DNA of 64,000 bases from Platerodrilus igneus (Eukaryota > Arthropoda > Insecta > Coleoptera > Lycidae), in the NCBI GenBank assembly GCA_036346225.1, contig JARFIW010001104.1, forward strand, positions 6,846,001 to 6,910,000, read 5' to 3'. Positions within the stretch are counted from its first letter, which is position 1, and every line of letters starts with the position of its first letter. Below, in pieces: positions 1 to 10,806 of this stretch. A program made the translations under genes and the position numbers. Under the pieces are notes generated by a model. The model saw only the letters and a list, made by a program, of their open reading frames with translations. It was not told the DNA's origin and made no database searches.

Positions 1-246
1 TCTGTTAATATGGGTTGTATGGTTGTTGTATTAGTTTGGTAATTTCATTTGACGGTGTGTGAGTGTGACAGAGGTATGTACGTAAAAATAGGTATTCAAG
101 AAGAGGCCGATTGCTGAGCTAGCCAGGGTGAGCCGAGAAATTCGAAGGCGTCCAAATAAAAGGGTAAGAAATTTAAAAAAATTTTGTTTTTGAAAATTTT
201 ATGTTGGCCCAGGAATGGACACGAAATTTAAAAGAGTTCCACGGCA
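1..246 (+). mobile_element. R-unit A, 3' end (cut by window edge)
   Basis: This is the last ~246 bases of a repeat found many times in the window. The stretch TCTGTTAATA...GTTGTATGG...GTGTGTGAGTGTG...GAGCTAGCC...AATTCGAAGGCG aligns with 31728-31900 and, more loosely, 38660-38830. It carries a weak primer-site-like block (ATGTTGGCCCAGGAATGG) and ends in CCACGGCA followed by a (TA)n tract, as the other copies do. No coding potential is seen. I interpret it as the 3' end of a long LTR; the family assignment is firmer than the LTR interpretation. Confidence 0.6.
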
Positions 247-279
247 ATATGCATATATATATATATATATATATATATT
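247..279. repeat. (TA)n microsatellite between R-units
   Basis: The tract is bounded by CCACGGCAA on the left and TTGCTGTG on the right. The two flanks are near reverse complements, the arrangement seen at most (TA)n tracts in this window. Confidence 0.9.
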
Positions 280-2345
280 GCTGTGTTAATAGAGTCATTT
301 AGGGGTAGTTAGGACCAAGAGTATAGCGCACTCCACATAAAATACATAAGGGATCAGAAAACAACACAGTTTTTTGAAGAAAACTAGAAATACGATGATT
401 ATACTGAAAAGTAAATAACAACGCCCTGTATATAAATAATAATCCTAATTAATTCAGTCAATGAAAAAAATATTTTAAAGATTTATTTGAATAAAACAAA
501 TCCGCAAGTCGTTAAATAACATAAATGCAAGCAGAAACGCGACACGCGTGGATAACTCAACATTATTAATTAATTAATTAATACAAGCAGGTTTAATAAT
601 GCGTAGGATGGAAAACGCAGATAATTTAATTCATACATTGTATTTCGTCTACGTGCCTAGAGAATTAAAATCGATACCTGATTTATTAGAAACAAACAAA
701 GCATGTTTATTAAAAATTAAAGTTCACCAAATTTATTTAAACAAACAACGGTTTACGTATTTAAAAGTATGAAAATCCAAGCGAATTAATGCTATTAAAT
801 TGAAATCGTACGTGACAAGGGAAACGCGTTGATGTTAATATACAACCATAACACCATAGAATATCCGAAAACCTAGTTTATACAAACAGTGAACTTTGCG
901 CTTGTCAATAGATAAACGATGCATTTAAATATGACCGAATTTGTAAACAAATCAGTTCATCATAAAGTAAAGTACAGTTCACGTCTTTGAAAACTAAAGT
1001 ATCCACGTTAAGTGAGTAATTGTGAAATGGAAAATAATACCACTGAATATGAAAATTAATGGTTTGCCGTTTTACACTTAGATAAAAAACGACTTAGTTG
1101 ACTTTAGGACTAGTTAGTATTTCTTTTTTTTGGTTTTTTGGTTTTGGTTACCACAGTTTGTAGTACATCGTTTCTTTTACCAGTGCTCTTCCTATCGTTC
1201 TCCCTTGTTGTCCCTTTGTTTACTTGAGGCTCGACTTTTGGGTCCTGTTTTGGTTTGCACTGTTGGTTTTCTTCCTCGTTCCTTTTCTTCTCTTGAGGTT
1301 GATAAGCTTACTGTTTCTTCTGAAAAACATCCGTTCTTTGACAACTCCGCAGTGCTGAGGCCGTTCCACCTTAGTCTTCCTTGATTGCTTATTACCCGTC
1401 TTCCCTTCCTTCTTTTTTCTTCTCTTTCTCTCTTTCTATTATTGGTCCTTTGAGCCGGATTTTGTTTGGTGTCTGTTTTTGATTTCTTTTCTATCCGGAA
1501 TTTGTTGCGGTCGCTCTTGTTGATATTTCGGGGGGGAGAGTCTCTTTCTTTTTCTGTGTTTTTGTTGTTTCCGGAAGGAATGTTCTTTTAGTTTAAAGCG
1601 ATTTTTTTTCTTTTTCGTTTTGTTTGGGTTTTTCTTCTTTGGTTTTTTGGTCCTGCCCATTCCCGTAGTTTTGTTTCCTAACCAAACCTGTTAATTTTGC
1701 TGGCGGGAGGGATTTGTTACGTTTATTTTCGGGATAAATTAAATACCCCTTTTTCGCTTGTTAATTCATAAGCCCGCTTTACAATAATTTTGTTAAATCG
1801 ATTCCGTTGCTATTGTTAAATCCTTCATCAACATCCTTTACATTTTATCTATTTATAATAAATATGCTTTCTAATAATTCCTCAACTTAAATCTAGTTGC
1901 TTTGAAACGACAAGTTTAGGATAAAATTTAAATAGTCAATACCTTGCTTTAGGTATGTTAATTTGTGAAATAATCCGATAACGTATAACTGCTTTTTCTT
2001 GTGTTTCCCATCTAAAGACTTGTCCAAATAATAGATCTTAGTATAATTTGATAGCGTGTTTTCCAGTTTACTAATCGCGCTTTGATTACTCGAGGATTGC
2101 TGTTCGAATTCGTGTTATCTGAACCAATTTTTAATTTGATTCTTCAGTTTGTGCGTTGAAATATTTTCTACATTACTCGTCCCAGTATTTCAAAAGCAAC
2201 GGAACGTTTTTTTGTTTGACATGTAGGAGGTATCTTGCGTGTAACGGTGAGTTTTTCTGCGCTTACCCATCCTAATCAGATCTTAGCTGGAGGCCAAATT
2301 GTTTCTTTTTTATGTAGGCCCAACTGTTCTTTGCCACAGATCAAC
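278..2345 (+). mobile_element. R-unit A2 (start clear, end uncertain)
   Basis: It starts TTGCTGTG directly after (TA)n and carries the family's early motif CGCCCTGTATA (near 424), also seen near 58672, and AAACGCGTTG near 822. The right edge is tentative: a PBS-like block GGCCCAACTGTTC followed by CCACAGA lies near 2318-2343, but no (TA)n follows. The strongly T-rich 1120-1680 holds open frames that are only low-complexity reading. No gene is supported. Confidence 0.4.
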
Positions 2346-3008
2346 TGCCGTTGACTGTCGATCGCTAGTGTCGTTATGGTAACAGGGTAAATAGATCCCA
2401 ACGACCGTAGCGATGCAATGCTGATTCACTCCCGATGGCGTGCAAGCTAAGTATCCTTACACATGCAGGTATACAACTTGTTTTCTTTTGTGTATATCAA
2501 GGAATATTCCTTATCAGCTTTGGGTGTAGTTACGTGATGAGAAACGTGACACTGTAGGACTATTGTTTGTTGCTGCAAATCGATATTATCGCTCTACAAG
2601 TGTGATGTACCATTGCTAAAAATGTTTGACAAAAGTTCTCACATGCTTATTCTTTTCTACTGATTAGTTTATTTTACAAAAGATACTACGTGAAATTTTA
2701 AAAACGCTTAACAAAAGCTCTCACAAGTTTAATTTCTACTGATTAGTTTTATTTTGTGTAAAATACGAAATACGTAGTTCATACCTAAAGTACTAAATTG
2801 TTCGTGTCACATAAATGTTTGCTTTGAAATAGTAACGCTTAATTTATTTCTTTTGCTTGTTCGTACAGAATCCTTTATTTATTCTTATTGTTAATAGATA
2901 ATCGTGGGTGTGTTTTTTTTGGTATTTAGGTGAATCCTCTCCACTCTCCGCGTTTGGTAGTTAGCATGGCATTTACGTTTCTACCGGCTACGTCTAGGTA
3001 CGTAGCAA
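2346..3008. other. No gene recognised
   Basis: AT-rich sequence with no open frame of interest. Two loosely similar blocks near 2620-2690 and 2700-2760 ('aacaaaagctctcacaa...tttctactgattag') suggest a decayed local duplication of about 80 bp. Confidence 0.5.
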
Positions 3009-3150
3009 GGTAGACCTAGATAAGACTATTGCATGCAGATAGTGAAAGATGTATGCTGTCGAATTTTCAGGGAAATGTGTAGGTTAGCTCAGAGTAGGAA
3101 ACAGCGGTACGCGCCTAACCAGTTCCAAGACTAAAAACTTAATTATGATA
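3009..3150 (+). pseudogene. RTE LINE 3' tail fragment
   Basis: The segment from GTAGACCTAGATAAGAC through GATAGTGAAAGATG, GTGTAGGTTAGCTCAGA and GGTACGCGCCTAACCAGTTCC aligns block by block with the end of the RTE element at 62385-62530 and with the decayed copy at 63429-63570. It covers the last codons (reading ...RLAQNR.QWR...) and the short 3' UTR only. This is 5' truncation, as expected from target-primed reverse transcription. Confidence 0.8.
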
Positions 3151-4217
3151 AAGAGGTTTAATATCTTTATAGATTTTGATCAAATGAGAATACTAGAAGC
3201 AATGTATATAAATTCTTAAATAGATATAAGAATTCTATTACACGATACACAACCCGATGTTTGATGTCTTGGAATATTACTAATATGCATCAGCAACTTT
3301 TGTTCCATGCAATTATTGATTATACTTTCCAAATACTGAAACTTTAATTAAGATGTAAGATCTAGCAGAGTTAATTGTAATAACTATTTACATTTAATCA
3401 TAAGGAAAGCTACAACGAAATCTAAATCCTTGCATTAATAAACACAAATTATATACATTAATCGACATTTTTCCAAGTGGAATTACTTATTCTACGGCCT
3501 CTTGTTTGTGAGGACTTTTAAACAATAAACTAAAGTGGCGTTAAATGAAGTAAGTAATTAATATTAACACTATTGGATGTTCAAATTGGTGATGTTTCTT
3601 GCTGTACAAAACCAACGACATCGATTAATAATAGAGCACGTTCTAAAATGGCTCTAGATCTAATCCCTATAATAAATACGAAGATATAAGAACAAAACCT
3701 AACTCTTTTACTTAAAATTCTGCTTCTATGAGAAGAAATTCTAATTCATCACTGAACAACGAACTAGCAGACTAGCAGATCGTTTTTAAGTAATTAGGAC
3801 ATATCCAAATATCAATAAAAAATAAAAAAGGAATATACTTTACCATCAAACTCGTCCTCCACATTTCCAACATCAACAATAGTCTCCATGTTTGTTGTAA
3901 TCTTCTCCACTGGAATAATCATTTTGATGAATTGCACTTTTACACATTTCACCTTCCATTAAAATGAAAATAAAGAGGACGGCACAACACCATAACACTG
4001 CACCTGTCACTTTGCTTGTTCCACAAAACATTCTGAATTTTAATGAAATTTTCCGCACGATTGGGCACTATGTTTCTCATCACTGAAAGTAAAAATTCCC
4101 TACATGCAAAATACAATGTAAAAATTGTTGGTTCCACTTTAAATTGTAAATAGTTGAGCAAATATCTGTATACGGAGACAGTTCTGCAGGATTCTATTGG
4201 TTATGACAATATCGATA
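3151..4217. other. No gene recognised, apart from a weak exon candidate
   Basis: AT-rich DNA up to the Gypsy-1 insertion point. The only coding hint is on the minus strand at 3844-3922 (separate entry). Confidence 0.4.
3844..3922 (-). CDS. Possible short host coding exon
   Basis: On the minus strand an ATG (3922-3920) opens 26 codons with ordinary-looking acidic composition (MIIPVEKITTNMETIVDVGN, then VEDEFDG) and runs into a GTAAAG donor-like site at 3843-3838. No family is recognised. An overlapping frame from 4058 gives a hydrophobic stretch followed by a stop, so the reading is ambiguous. Gypsy-1 lies 300 bp upstream on the same strand. It could equally be chance; only transcript data would tell. 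Confidence 0.2.
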
Positions 4218-4221
4218 ATAA

Positions 4222-4742
4222 TGTAACGCGCTACTACTACCGCGTTTCTTTAATTTAAAACAAGTAATAATAATGGTCTTTATTACTCACTGTTCACAAG
4301 TCTAATTAACAGTATATGCCTTATTTATAGATGTTTTCAGTCCACTTAACAATGAAGCACTATTACACTAATGAATTTACAAGCACTAATATCTTCTTAA
4401 ACTAACTTCTTTACCCTAGGTCCAATAACCACACTAACACAACTATTTGTTTATACACTTCTATTTATTTATGTATACTGCAAGCTGCATGCACATTAGA
4501 CACAGCATATCATTTATGTATATATTCTAAAACTCAACTACGTTTACTTTACAACGATATAATTTATATTAGACATTCAAGAATAGACTAACTCTTACAT
4601 TCATAAGCGGCCTTATATATACCCTGCATTAAGATATGACTCATTATCTAGAACTTTGTAGAAGGATTCTCGAATGCTGAAGAATACGCTGTGCCCCGGG
4701 CGTTTGTATATTTGACGGGTTGCCTAATAGTGGATCGCAACA
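4222..4742 (-). repeat. Gypsy-1 3' LTR
   Basis: 521 bp with TGT...ACA ends on the element strand; it matches 10286-10806 throughout by eye. The last open frame of the element runs about 100 bp into it. Confidence 0.93.
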
Positions 4743-5478
4743 CTGCCCCTCTTTAAAACCGTTACGTCTCGTAACTGTAAATCCATCTTGACGCCAATTC
4801 GATGACTGGTGACGGTATCGGCAGCTATCTCCTCTGGTGCATCCACCGCGTCGTTGGAAGTAACAGTCAACACTCTTTTCATGGTCTTGGTAGGCAACCG
4901 GTTGATAACAACAAACAAGAACCTGGACGTTGGTTCCTGGAAAACTACTTCTAGCATATTTCGGACTATCCTCCAATCCAAGCGATCCAGTCCACAGCCC
5001 AGCTTGGGCACCGCTAGTCTCGTTACTCCATTTTCCATCATCTGCGCCTTAAGATTTAGCAAAGCCTCCCATAGATGTCCATAACTAGGTCTCTGCCATG
5101 AAGAATTTTTGGTGACCAGATAGTAAACATAACGATTTTTATCTTGAAGAACCAAAGATTTTCCTACAGTTGGCTGCTGTTGTACTAATTCATCCACACA
5201 TCCAAACTTTTTCTTGAAAACAACAGCTATTCCCTTGACATTGCCAAATCTTGAGCTACGCAATGTGCAAGGGAATACTCTTCTGGTGCTTTAAACAGAT
5301 CTTGCTGTTTTTCAACAACAACGCCAAATCTCGCTTTAGCGGAACCACCATACGCCGCCATAAAGCTCTCAAAATCTGCATTTGGCTCATGATTAATAAC
5401 TTGCCGAACACCATTATCATTATTTGAGTCTTCCTGGTTGTTGCCAGTGTAGGGTGTTAAACGGTCAAAGTGTACCAC
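4644..5478 (-). pseudogene. Gypsy-1 Pol tail: TARG1/OARD1-like macrodomain plus CCCH zinc finger
   Basis: The integrase C-terminus (VVHFDRLTPYTGNN) reads on, after a ~40-residue linker, in frame into a macrodomain start (EEYSLAHCVAQDLAMS). One frameshift near 5245 moves to the frame with GIAVVFKKKFG, YYLVTK, PKLGCGLDRL and EVVF. This is the motif series of the OARD1/TARG1 ADP-ribose hydrolases. Both residues known to matter in human TARG1 (Lys84 and Asp125) have counterparts in VTK (residue 52 of the 4724-5263 frame) and GCGLD (residue 93). After a second frameshift follows a CCCH finger, C-x7-C-x5-C-x3-H (4809-4865), then a tail ending inside the 3' LTR. The copy at 10807-11332 joins macrodomain end and finger in one frame, supporting a fusion. 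The role is inferred: removal of ADP-ribose marks and RNA binding during replication or host response. Confidence 0.8.
4743..4757 (-). promoter_or_regulatory. Gypsy-1 polypurine tract
   Basis: Reads AAAGAGGGGCAG on the minus strand, directly before the 3' LTR, as expected for the plus-strand primer. It lies inside the zinc-finger reading frame, where it encodes KEGQ. Confidence 0.8.
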
Positions 5479-5516
5479 TTTCGGTTTACCACGAGGGGAT
5501 CTTCTGATCCGTTACA

Positions 5517-6575
5517 CTACATCATTAATCCTTTTAACACTTCGTACGGCCCTTCCCATTGTCTTTGTAGTTTTGGCGACAATCCACGTTTTCTTTGTGG
5601 ATTGTACAACCACACTAAATCTCCAGGTTGATAACCACTTTCTTGTGCTCTCGTGTCATATTGTGATTTCATTCGATCGCTTGCTGCCTGTATATTCTTT
5701 CGGACGTTTTCGTGAATACTATTTGATCTTTCACGAAGCTTACTAACGTAATCTTCACCGGCGATCTCTTCTCCAGGTTTAAATCCAAACTGAAGATCAC
5801 ATGGTAGCCGCAATTCACGTCCTAGCATTACGCAAGCGGGCGAGTATCCTGTGCTGTCATGTACCGAAGATCGGTACGCCAGTAGGAACAAATGTAGATA
5901 TTGGTCCCAGTCCCGTTGATGTTCAGAGACAACTTTGGCCAGGTACTTTCCTAACGTTCTGTTCATTCTTTCAACCATTTCATCCGATTGAGGATGAAGT
6001 GGCGTGGTTCTAGTCTTCCTGACTCCAAGATGCTTGCAAACGTTTTGAAACAACGCTGATTCGAAGTTCCGACCTTGATCGGAGTATAATTCCAACGGAA
6101 CTCCAAAGCGACAAAACAACTCCTCACTAGTACATCTGCAACCGTCTCGGCTTCTTGGTTAGGTATAGCATATGCCTCCGGCCATTTGGTAAAATAATCC
6201 ATTGCAACCAAGATGTATTTATTCCTTTCTCTGATTCAGGAAACGGACCAGCTATATCAATGGCTACCCTTTCAAAAGGATTCCCACGTTATACTGTCTC
6301 ATTGGGGCTTTCCGTTTTGAGACCGGGCCATTTGCAGAGGCACACAATTCACATTTCCGGCACCACTCCTTCACATCTTCTTTGCAGTTCACCCAATAGA
6401 ATCTCTCTCTCACTCTTTCGAGAGTTCTTTTCACGCCAAAGTGCCCTCCGGAAATACCATCGTGCAAGTGCTGCAACACTTCCGGCACTCTGCTTCTCGG
6501 CACTATCACTTGAAGTCTCTCAGTGCCATCTTCAAATTCCAGGCGTCGTTTCAAGATTCTATTTTCCATCATCAA
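5517..6575 (-). pseudogene. pol: Gypsy-1 integrase
   Basis: The N-terminal HHCC zinc domain is at 6264-6575 (H-x3-H in HLHDGISGGHFG, C-x2-C in CRKCELC). The catalytic core follows in shifted frames: first Asp in VAMDYFTKWPEAY (~6200), second Asp in YSDQGRNF, Glu in MVERMNRTLGKYL. The C-terminal region GDLVWLYNPQRKRG...WEGPYEVL is typical of gypsy integrases. The usual G before MVER is changed to E (SDEMVER). A frameshift and a TAA codon near 5500 separate it from the last integrase segment, which opens the macrodomain frame. It integrates element cDNA; this copy is not translatable as one protein. Confidence 0.9.
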
Positions 6576-6644
6576 GGAGTCCCACTGTGACCAGTATGCC
6601 TTCAGGCTCCTACTTGAAATACTAATTTCTTCCCAAGCTGGTCG

Positions 6645-8027
6645 TTATCCTCTATTTTTCCACTCAATAATACGTCCCAATTCGGCGTCATTCTCCTGGT
6701 CTTCCCGTATTCTTTCGAGTTGCCAAGTATCATCGGTTACCGTCATTCTATGGATGACAATTATTTTCTCTTCCATCTTGGAGCAATGATTGCAGTCCAT
6801 CGGACAAGGTCTCCTTGATAGAGCGTCTGCATTCCGATGGCTAGTTCCTACACGATGTTCCGTATCAAAGTCATATTCCTGCAGCCGCTCTATCCACCTT
6901 GCCACTTGCCCTTCAGGATTTCGAAACTGCAGTAACCATTTCAGTGCGGCATGGTCTGTTCTCAACAGGAATTTACGGCCGTATAAGTACTTATAAAAGT
7001 GCTCTACGGATTTGACGACGGCCAACAGCTCCCTTCTTGTCACACAATAGTTCCTTTCTGGCCGCGACAAGACCTTGCTGAAATACCCAATAACTTTTTC
7101 TTGTCCGTCCTGCACTTGAGAAAGAACGCCTCCTATAGCTGTGTTACTGGCATCGGTATCCAACACAAACTTTCCCTCCATCCGCGGATAACTCAAAATT
7201 GGTGCTGTAACTAGTAGCCGTTTCAGTTGTTCAAATGCTCTGTGGCAGTCGTCATTCCAATCATATTCTTGTCCATCTTCGGTTAATTTTGTTAACGGTT
7301 TGGCAATGTTCGCAAACCCAAGTATAAAACGTCGGTAATATGTGCACAATCCTAGAAAACTGCGTAGTTGGTGTATATCTGCTGGTGTAGGCCACTCTTG
7401 TACCGTTTTTATTTTGTCAGGGTCAGCTCTTATTCCGGTCTCTGAGACGACATGTCCTAGGTATTTCACCTCTTTTCCAAATAGGTGGCACTTCTTGGGG
7501 CTTAATGTAAGGTTTGCCCCGCGTAATCTTTGGAATATCTCCTCTAGGTTCTTAAGATGTTCTTCAAAAGACCGGCCTAACACTATCACGTCGTCCAGGT
7601 ACACCAGACATGTCTTCCAGGACAGTCCACGCAGTACCGACTCCATCAATCGTTCAAAAGTAGCAGGAGCATTGCATAATCCAAATGGCATGACCTTGAA
7701 CTGCCATAATCCAGTTCCAATTGTAAACGCAGTCTTTTCTTTATCGTTTGGCTCCAAGCCTACCTGCCAGTATCCGCTTTTCAAGTCCAAGGTCGAAAAC
7801 CATTTAGATCCGGATAGAGTATCTAAGGTGTCATCAATTCTGGGCAAAGGATAGCTGTCTTTCTTTGTCACATTATTAAGCCGCCGGTAGTCTACACAAA
7901 ACCTTGTCGACCCGTCCTTTTTCTTGACAAGCACTACCGGGGATGCCCATGGACTATTCGAGGGTTCAATCACTCCCTGTTCTTCCATATCGGTGATAAT
8001 TTGCTCGGCTTCCTTACGTTTTGCCAA
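6645..8027 (-). CDS. pol: Gypsy-1 reverse transcriptase-RNase H (open frame)
   Basis: A single 460-residue open frame. RT motifs run from SPVVLVKKKDGSTRFCVDYR, STLDLKSGYWQV (first catalytic Asp, ~81), VMPFGLCNAPATFERLM, YLDD (143-146) to KYLGHVV. The RNase H/tether part has DTDASNTAIGG (~290), the Glu in RRELLAV and TDHAALKWL, ending with HRNADALSRRP. All catalytic residues are in place. It is normally part of a Pol polyprotein cut by the protease; here the protease and integrase flanks are in other frames. The first residue shown is internal to Pol, not a true start. Confidence 0.95.
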   Translation of the reverse strand: MAKRKEAEQIITDMEEQGVIEPSNSPWASPVVLVKKKDGSTRFCVDYRRLNNVTKKDSYPLPRIDDTLDTLSGSKWFSTLDLKSGYWQVGLEPNDKEKTAFTIGTGLWQFKVMPFGLCNAPATFERLMESVLRGLSWKTCLVYLDDVIVLGRSFEEHLKNLEEIFQRLRGANLTLSPKKCHLFGKEVKYLGHVVSETGIRADPDKIKTVQEWPTPADIHQLRSFLGLCTYYRRFILGFANIAKPLTKLTEDGQEYDWNDDCHRAFEQLKRLLVTAPILSYPRMEGKFVLDTDASNTAIGGVLSQVQDGQEKVIGYFSKVLSRPERNYCVTRRELLAVVKSVEHFYKYLYGRKFLLRTDHAALKWLLQFRNPEGQVARWIERLQEYDFDTEHRVGTSHRNADALSRRPCPMDCNHCSKMEEKIIVIHRMTVTDDTWQLERIREDQENDAELGRIIEWKNRG

Positions 8028-9076
8028 AGGAAGCCGCCTGGGTGTTGTCTTATCGGTTGCGCATCTCCAGTATTGATCTTGTGTTGCACAACATTCGTCC
8101 TTCCTTTCTCACTATCATCCAGTGCAAACACACCTCGATATCGTCCGACCAGTTCTTTTACCTTGCCCAGTTGGTCGCCATTTAATCCTTGACACGAGGG
8201 TATCAACATATCCAGCAATTTCTGTGAGCAACCGTTGGTTGGTTTATTTTTCGTGTCGTCCACACAACGTTTAATATGACATACTGGAATGCAACTTCCC
8301 ACAATCATGCCTTTCTTCAGGGTCACTGTATGGGGATTAATGTTCAGCACCCTTACTGGTACCATATTTCGAGACTTTACCAGCGTTCTTCCAATCAGAA
8401 GTCCCTCCTGACCCACTCCCGATTCAGTTGCTTCCATCATGCATACTTGTCCTTCCCGGAGCGTACCATCCGGGCATCCCATTACTATCATTTCTGCCTT
8501 CTCGGGTATTTTCATATCGCAAATCATTCGAACTTGCATCGTCTGGTTACTCCTACCTTGAAATGGAATCTCATCATCATCTATCCGAAGCACATTTTCT
8601 TTCATGTTTACATGAAACCCATATTCTCTCATGAGATCCATTCCCAAGATCACTTCTTCTGTAATTTCAGCTACCAACACTCGATGATTAATTAATTTGT
8701 CCCCAATTGTCAACATAACGGCAGTCTCTCCGTGAGTACAAATTTTCTCACCACTTGCCGTTCGAAGACACACCGATACAGGTAGCATTTTTCCACGACC
8801 AACCAAATCTGGTCTCACAATAGTTTTGTCGCTCCTGTATCCACGAGTAATCGGACACCCTACCATTAATTCTTCCATCGATATAAATGCTGTCCAGACT
8901 CCCCATCGACGATGCAGCACGGATGATAATCTCCGGGCACTACGTTGTGCTGTCGACGTTCGCCCCTTACGTCGACTTGCTTTAGTTTTCCTGCTGCTCA
9001 ACCGGTTGTTTTTGGTTGAGTGCAGCGTCTCTGTATATGACCAACTTCGCCGCAGTTCCAGCATCGCAGACCCCAT
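7970..9076 (-). pseudogene. pol: Gypsy-1 aspartic protease and RT N-terminus
   Basis: The retropepsin active site LVDTGAT can be read at about 8830-8855 on the minus strand, but only in a frame different from both its upstream neighbour (YIDGRINGRV) and its downstream neighbour (KTIVRPDLVG). One base appears lost on each side. The rest of the fold is open: HRVLVAEITEEVILGMDLMREYGF is the usual second half (ILG motif). The long frame continues to the RT start and shifts again near 8020. With two indels hugging the catalytic loop, no functional protease can be read from this sequence as given. Confidence 0.85.
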
Positions 9077-9842
9077 CTCCGCGGTCGTTGTCTTTCGAGC
9101 TTTTCCACACGGTTGATTATTTCCTCTATGCTGTTCTGCGCTTGATCAGGTTCCTCTAAGGCAGACCGAACTTTGTGACTCATTCTGTGTGATGTCTGCT
9201 TAGCTGCTTCAAATTCAAGCGCATGAGCCAGTGCGTCATCTAACATCTTTGGCCGTGCTAATCTTAGCGCTTGCTGTATTTCGCCATCTTTAACGCCATC
9301 CACAAATGTTTGTACAGCCAGTTGTTCGAGGAAACTATCTGGTGCCGTTGGATATGCCAATCTAACTAATCTGGCGATGTCAGCTTCGAATTCTTGCAGG
9401 CTTTCACTTGTCTTTTGCGAGCGGTTCTTAACTTGTGCGTGGTAAACCTGTTGAAGGTGAGCGTCTCCATATCCCATCTCAAGCTTCGACGTTAAGAGGG
9501 CGTAATCATTCTGCTGGTGATCGGGAATCGTTTGTAAGATGTTAAGAGCTTCCCCGTAGGGCCACTATTAGAGATAGCCTTCTCTTTGTTGCACCAACCG
9601 TTGGCTATTGCAACAGCTTCAAATTGTTTCAAATATGTGGGCCAAGGTGTTTTACCATCGAATGTAGGTGGTTTTACTTTAAATTTAGACGGAATTGACT
9701 CGCTTCTTTCCGTGGTTCTTATTTCTGGAATGTTCTGATTAACAACTTGGCTTGGCAATTCAAGTGGCCGCGTTGTTAGTGAAATTACTTGTTCTTGCAG
9801 CCTCATCACATCTTCTTCCATTTTTATCAATTTACTGTCCAA
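8998..9842 (-). pseudogene. gag: Gypsy-1 Gag capsid and nucleocapsid
   Basis: The capsid-like part starts with a short helix (MDSKLIKMEEDVMRLQEQV), then PPTFDGKTPWPTYLKQFEAVA and NGWCNKEKA, all typical of insect gypsy Gag. A frameshift near 9570 separates it from the second part (8998-9477: LQQVYHAQVKNRSQKTSESL, EFEADIARLVRLAYP). The latter ends in one CCHC knuckle, CWNCGEVGHIQRRC, for genomic RNA binding. It overlaps the protease frame by about 80 bp, the usual gag-pol overlap. Confidence 0.88.
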
Positions 9843-10216
9843 CTTTTGCTCAACTGTTTTACCTGTTCAGTGAAATCTTCTTTCAATGCAATGGAACTTT
9901 CCATTAATCTTCGTTCTAACGTGGCTGTATTTTCACTTAACTTTTCCTCTATTTTCTCAGCATTTTCACTAAGTGTCATTTCCATGCCGTATTTAAATTC
10001 TTTAAGGGTCGATTCCAGTTCAACTGACTTCACTAAGTTTTCGTTTAGTGTCACTTCCAGTTTAGCCGACCTCTCCTCCATTTTCTCAGCATTTTCACTA
10101 AGTGTCAATTCTAGTTTAGCCGACCTTTCCTCCATACCGGATTTAAAATCCTTGAGGAAATTCATTAAAGTGTCTGCCTCCATTTTACTTTGATTTCTTG
10201 TCACTGGCATATACAA
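9827..10216 (-). CDS. gag: Gypsy-1 Gag N-terminal coiled coil
   Basis: 129 residues, the first ATG-led frame after the PBS (ATG at 10216, another three codons in; leader ~70 bp). After MPVTRNQSK it is almost wholly coiled coil with an internal repeat, ME(E)RSAKLE(L/V)TL(S/N)EN, about three times in 75 residues, plus further SENAEKIEEK units. It probably multimerises Gag. A one-base shift near 9840 puts it out of frame with the capsid part. Confidence 0.75.
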   Translation of the reverse strand: MYMPVTRNQSKMEADTLMNFLKDFKSGMEERSAKLELTLSENAEKMEERSAKLEVTLNENLVKSVELESTLKEFKYGMEMTLSENAEKIEEKLSENTATLERRLMESSIALKEDFTEQVKQLSKSWTVN

Positions 10217-10266
10217 ACTACTTAAATGTCTTTAGACTTGTGTTTTAAATTAATCACTATATACCC

Positions 10267-10284
10267 CACAAATGCCTGACACCA
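10267..10284 (-). promoter_or_regulatory. Gypsy-1 primer-binding site, tRNA-Leu type
   Basis: One base inside the 5' LTR the minus strand reads TGGTGTCAGGCATTTGTG. The first ten bases (TGGTGTCAGG) fit the 3' end of insect tRNA-Leu, the primer used by mdg1-like elements; the rest does not match well. Confidence 0.65.
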
Positions 10285-10285
10285 G

Positions 10286-10806
10286 TGTAACGCGCTACTA
10301 CTACCGCGTTTCTTTAATTTAAAACAAGTAATAATAATGGTCTTTATTACTCACTGTTCACAAGTCTAATTAACAGTATATGCCTTATTTATAGATGTTT
10401 TCAGTCCACTTAACAATGAAGCACTATTACACTAATGAATTTACAAGCACTAATATCTTCTTAAACTAACTTCTTTACCCTAGGTCCAATAACCACACTA
10501 ACACAACTATTTGTTTATACACTTCTATTTATTTATGTATACTGCAAGCTGCATGCACATTAGACACAGCATATCATTTATGTATATATTCTAAAACTCA
10601 ACTACGTTTACTTTACAACGATATAATTTATATTAGACATTCAAGAATAGACTAACTCTTACATTCATAAGCGGCCTTATATATACCCTGCATTAAGATA
10701 TGACTCATTATCTAGAACTTTGTAGAAGGATTCTCGAATGCTGAAGAATACGCTGTGCCCCGGGCGTTTGTATATTTGACGGGTTGCCTAATAGTGGATC
10801 GCAACA
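10286..10806 (-). repeat. Gypsy-1 5' LTR, shared with the deleted copy
   Basis: 521 bp, identical by eye to 4222-4742. It serves as the 5' LTR of the full element and the 3' LTR of the remnant copy to its right. Confidence 0.93.

Noticed and set aside
1130..1660. Open frames in a T-rich block (plus 1130-1384; lysine-rich minus 1439-1660)
   Set aside because: Extreme base bias alone keeps these frames open; no motif, no splice structure, no similarity to a known family.
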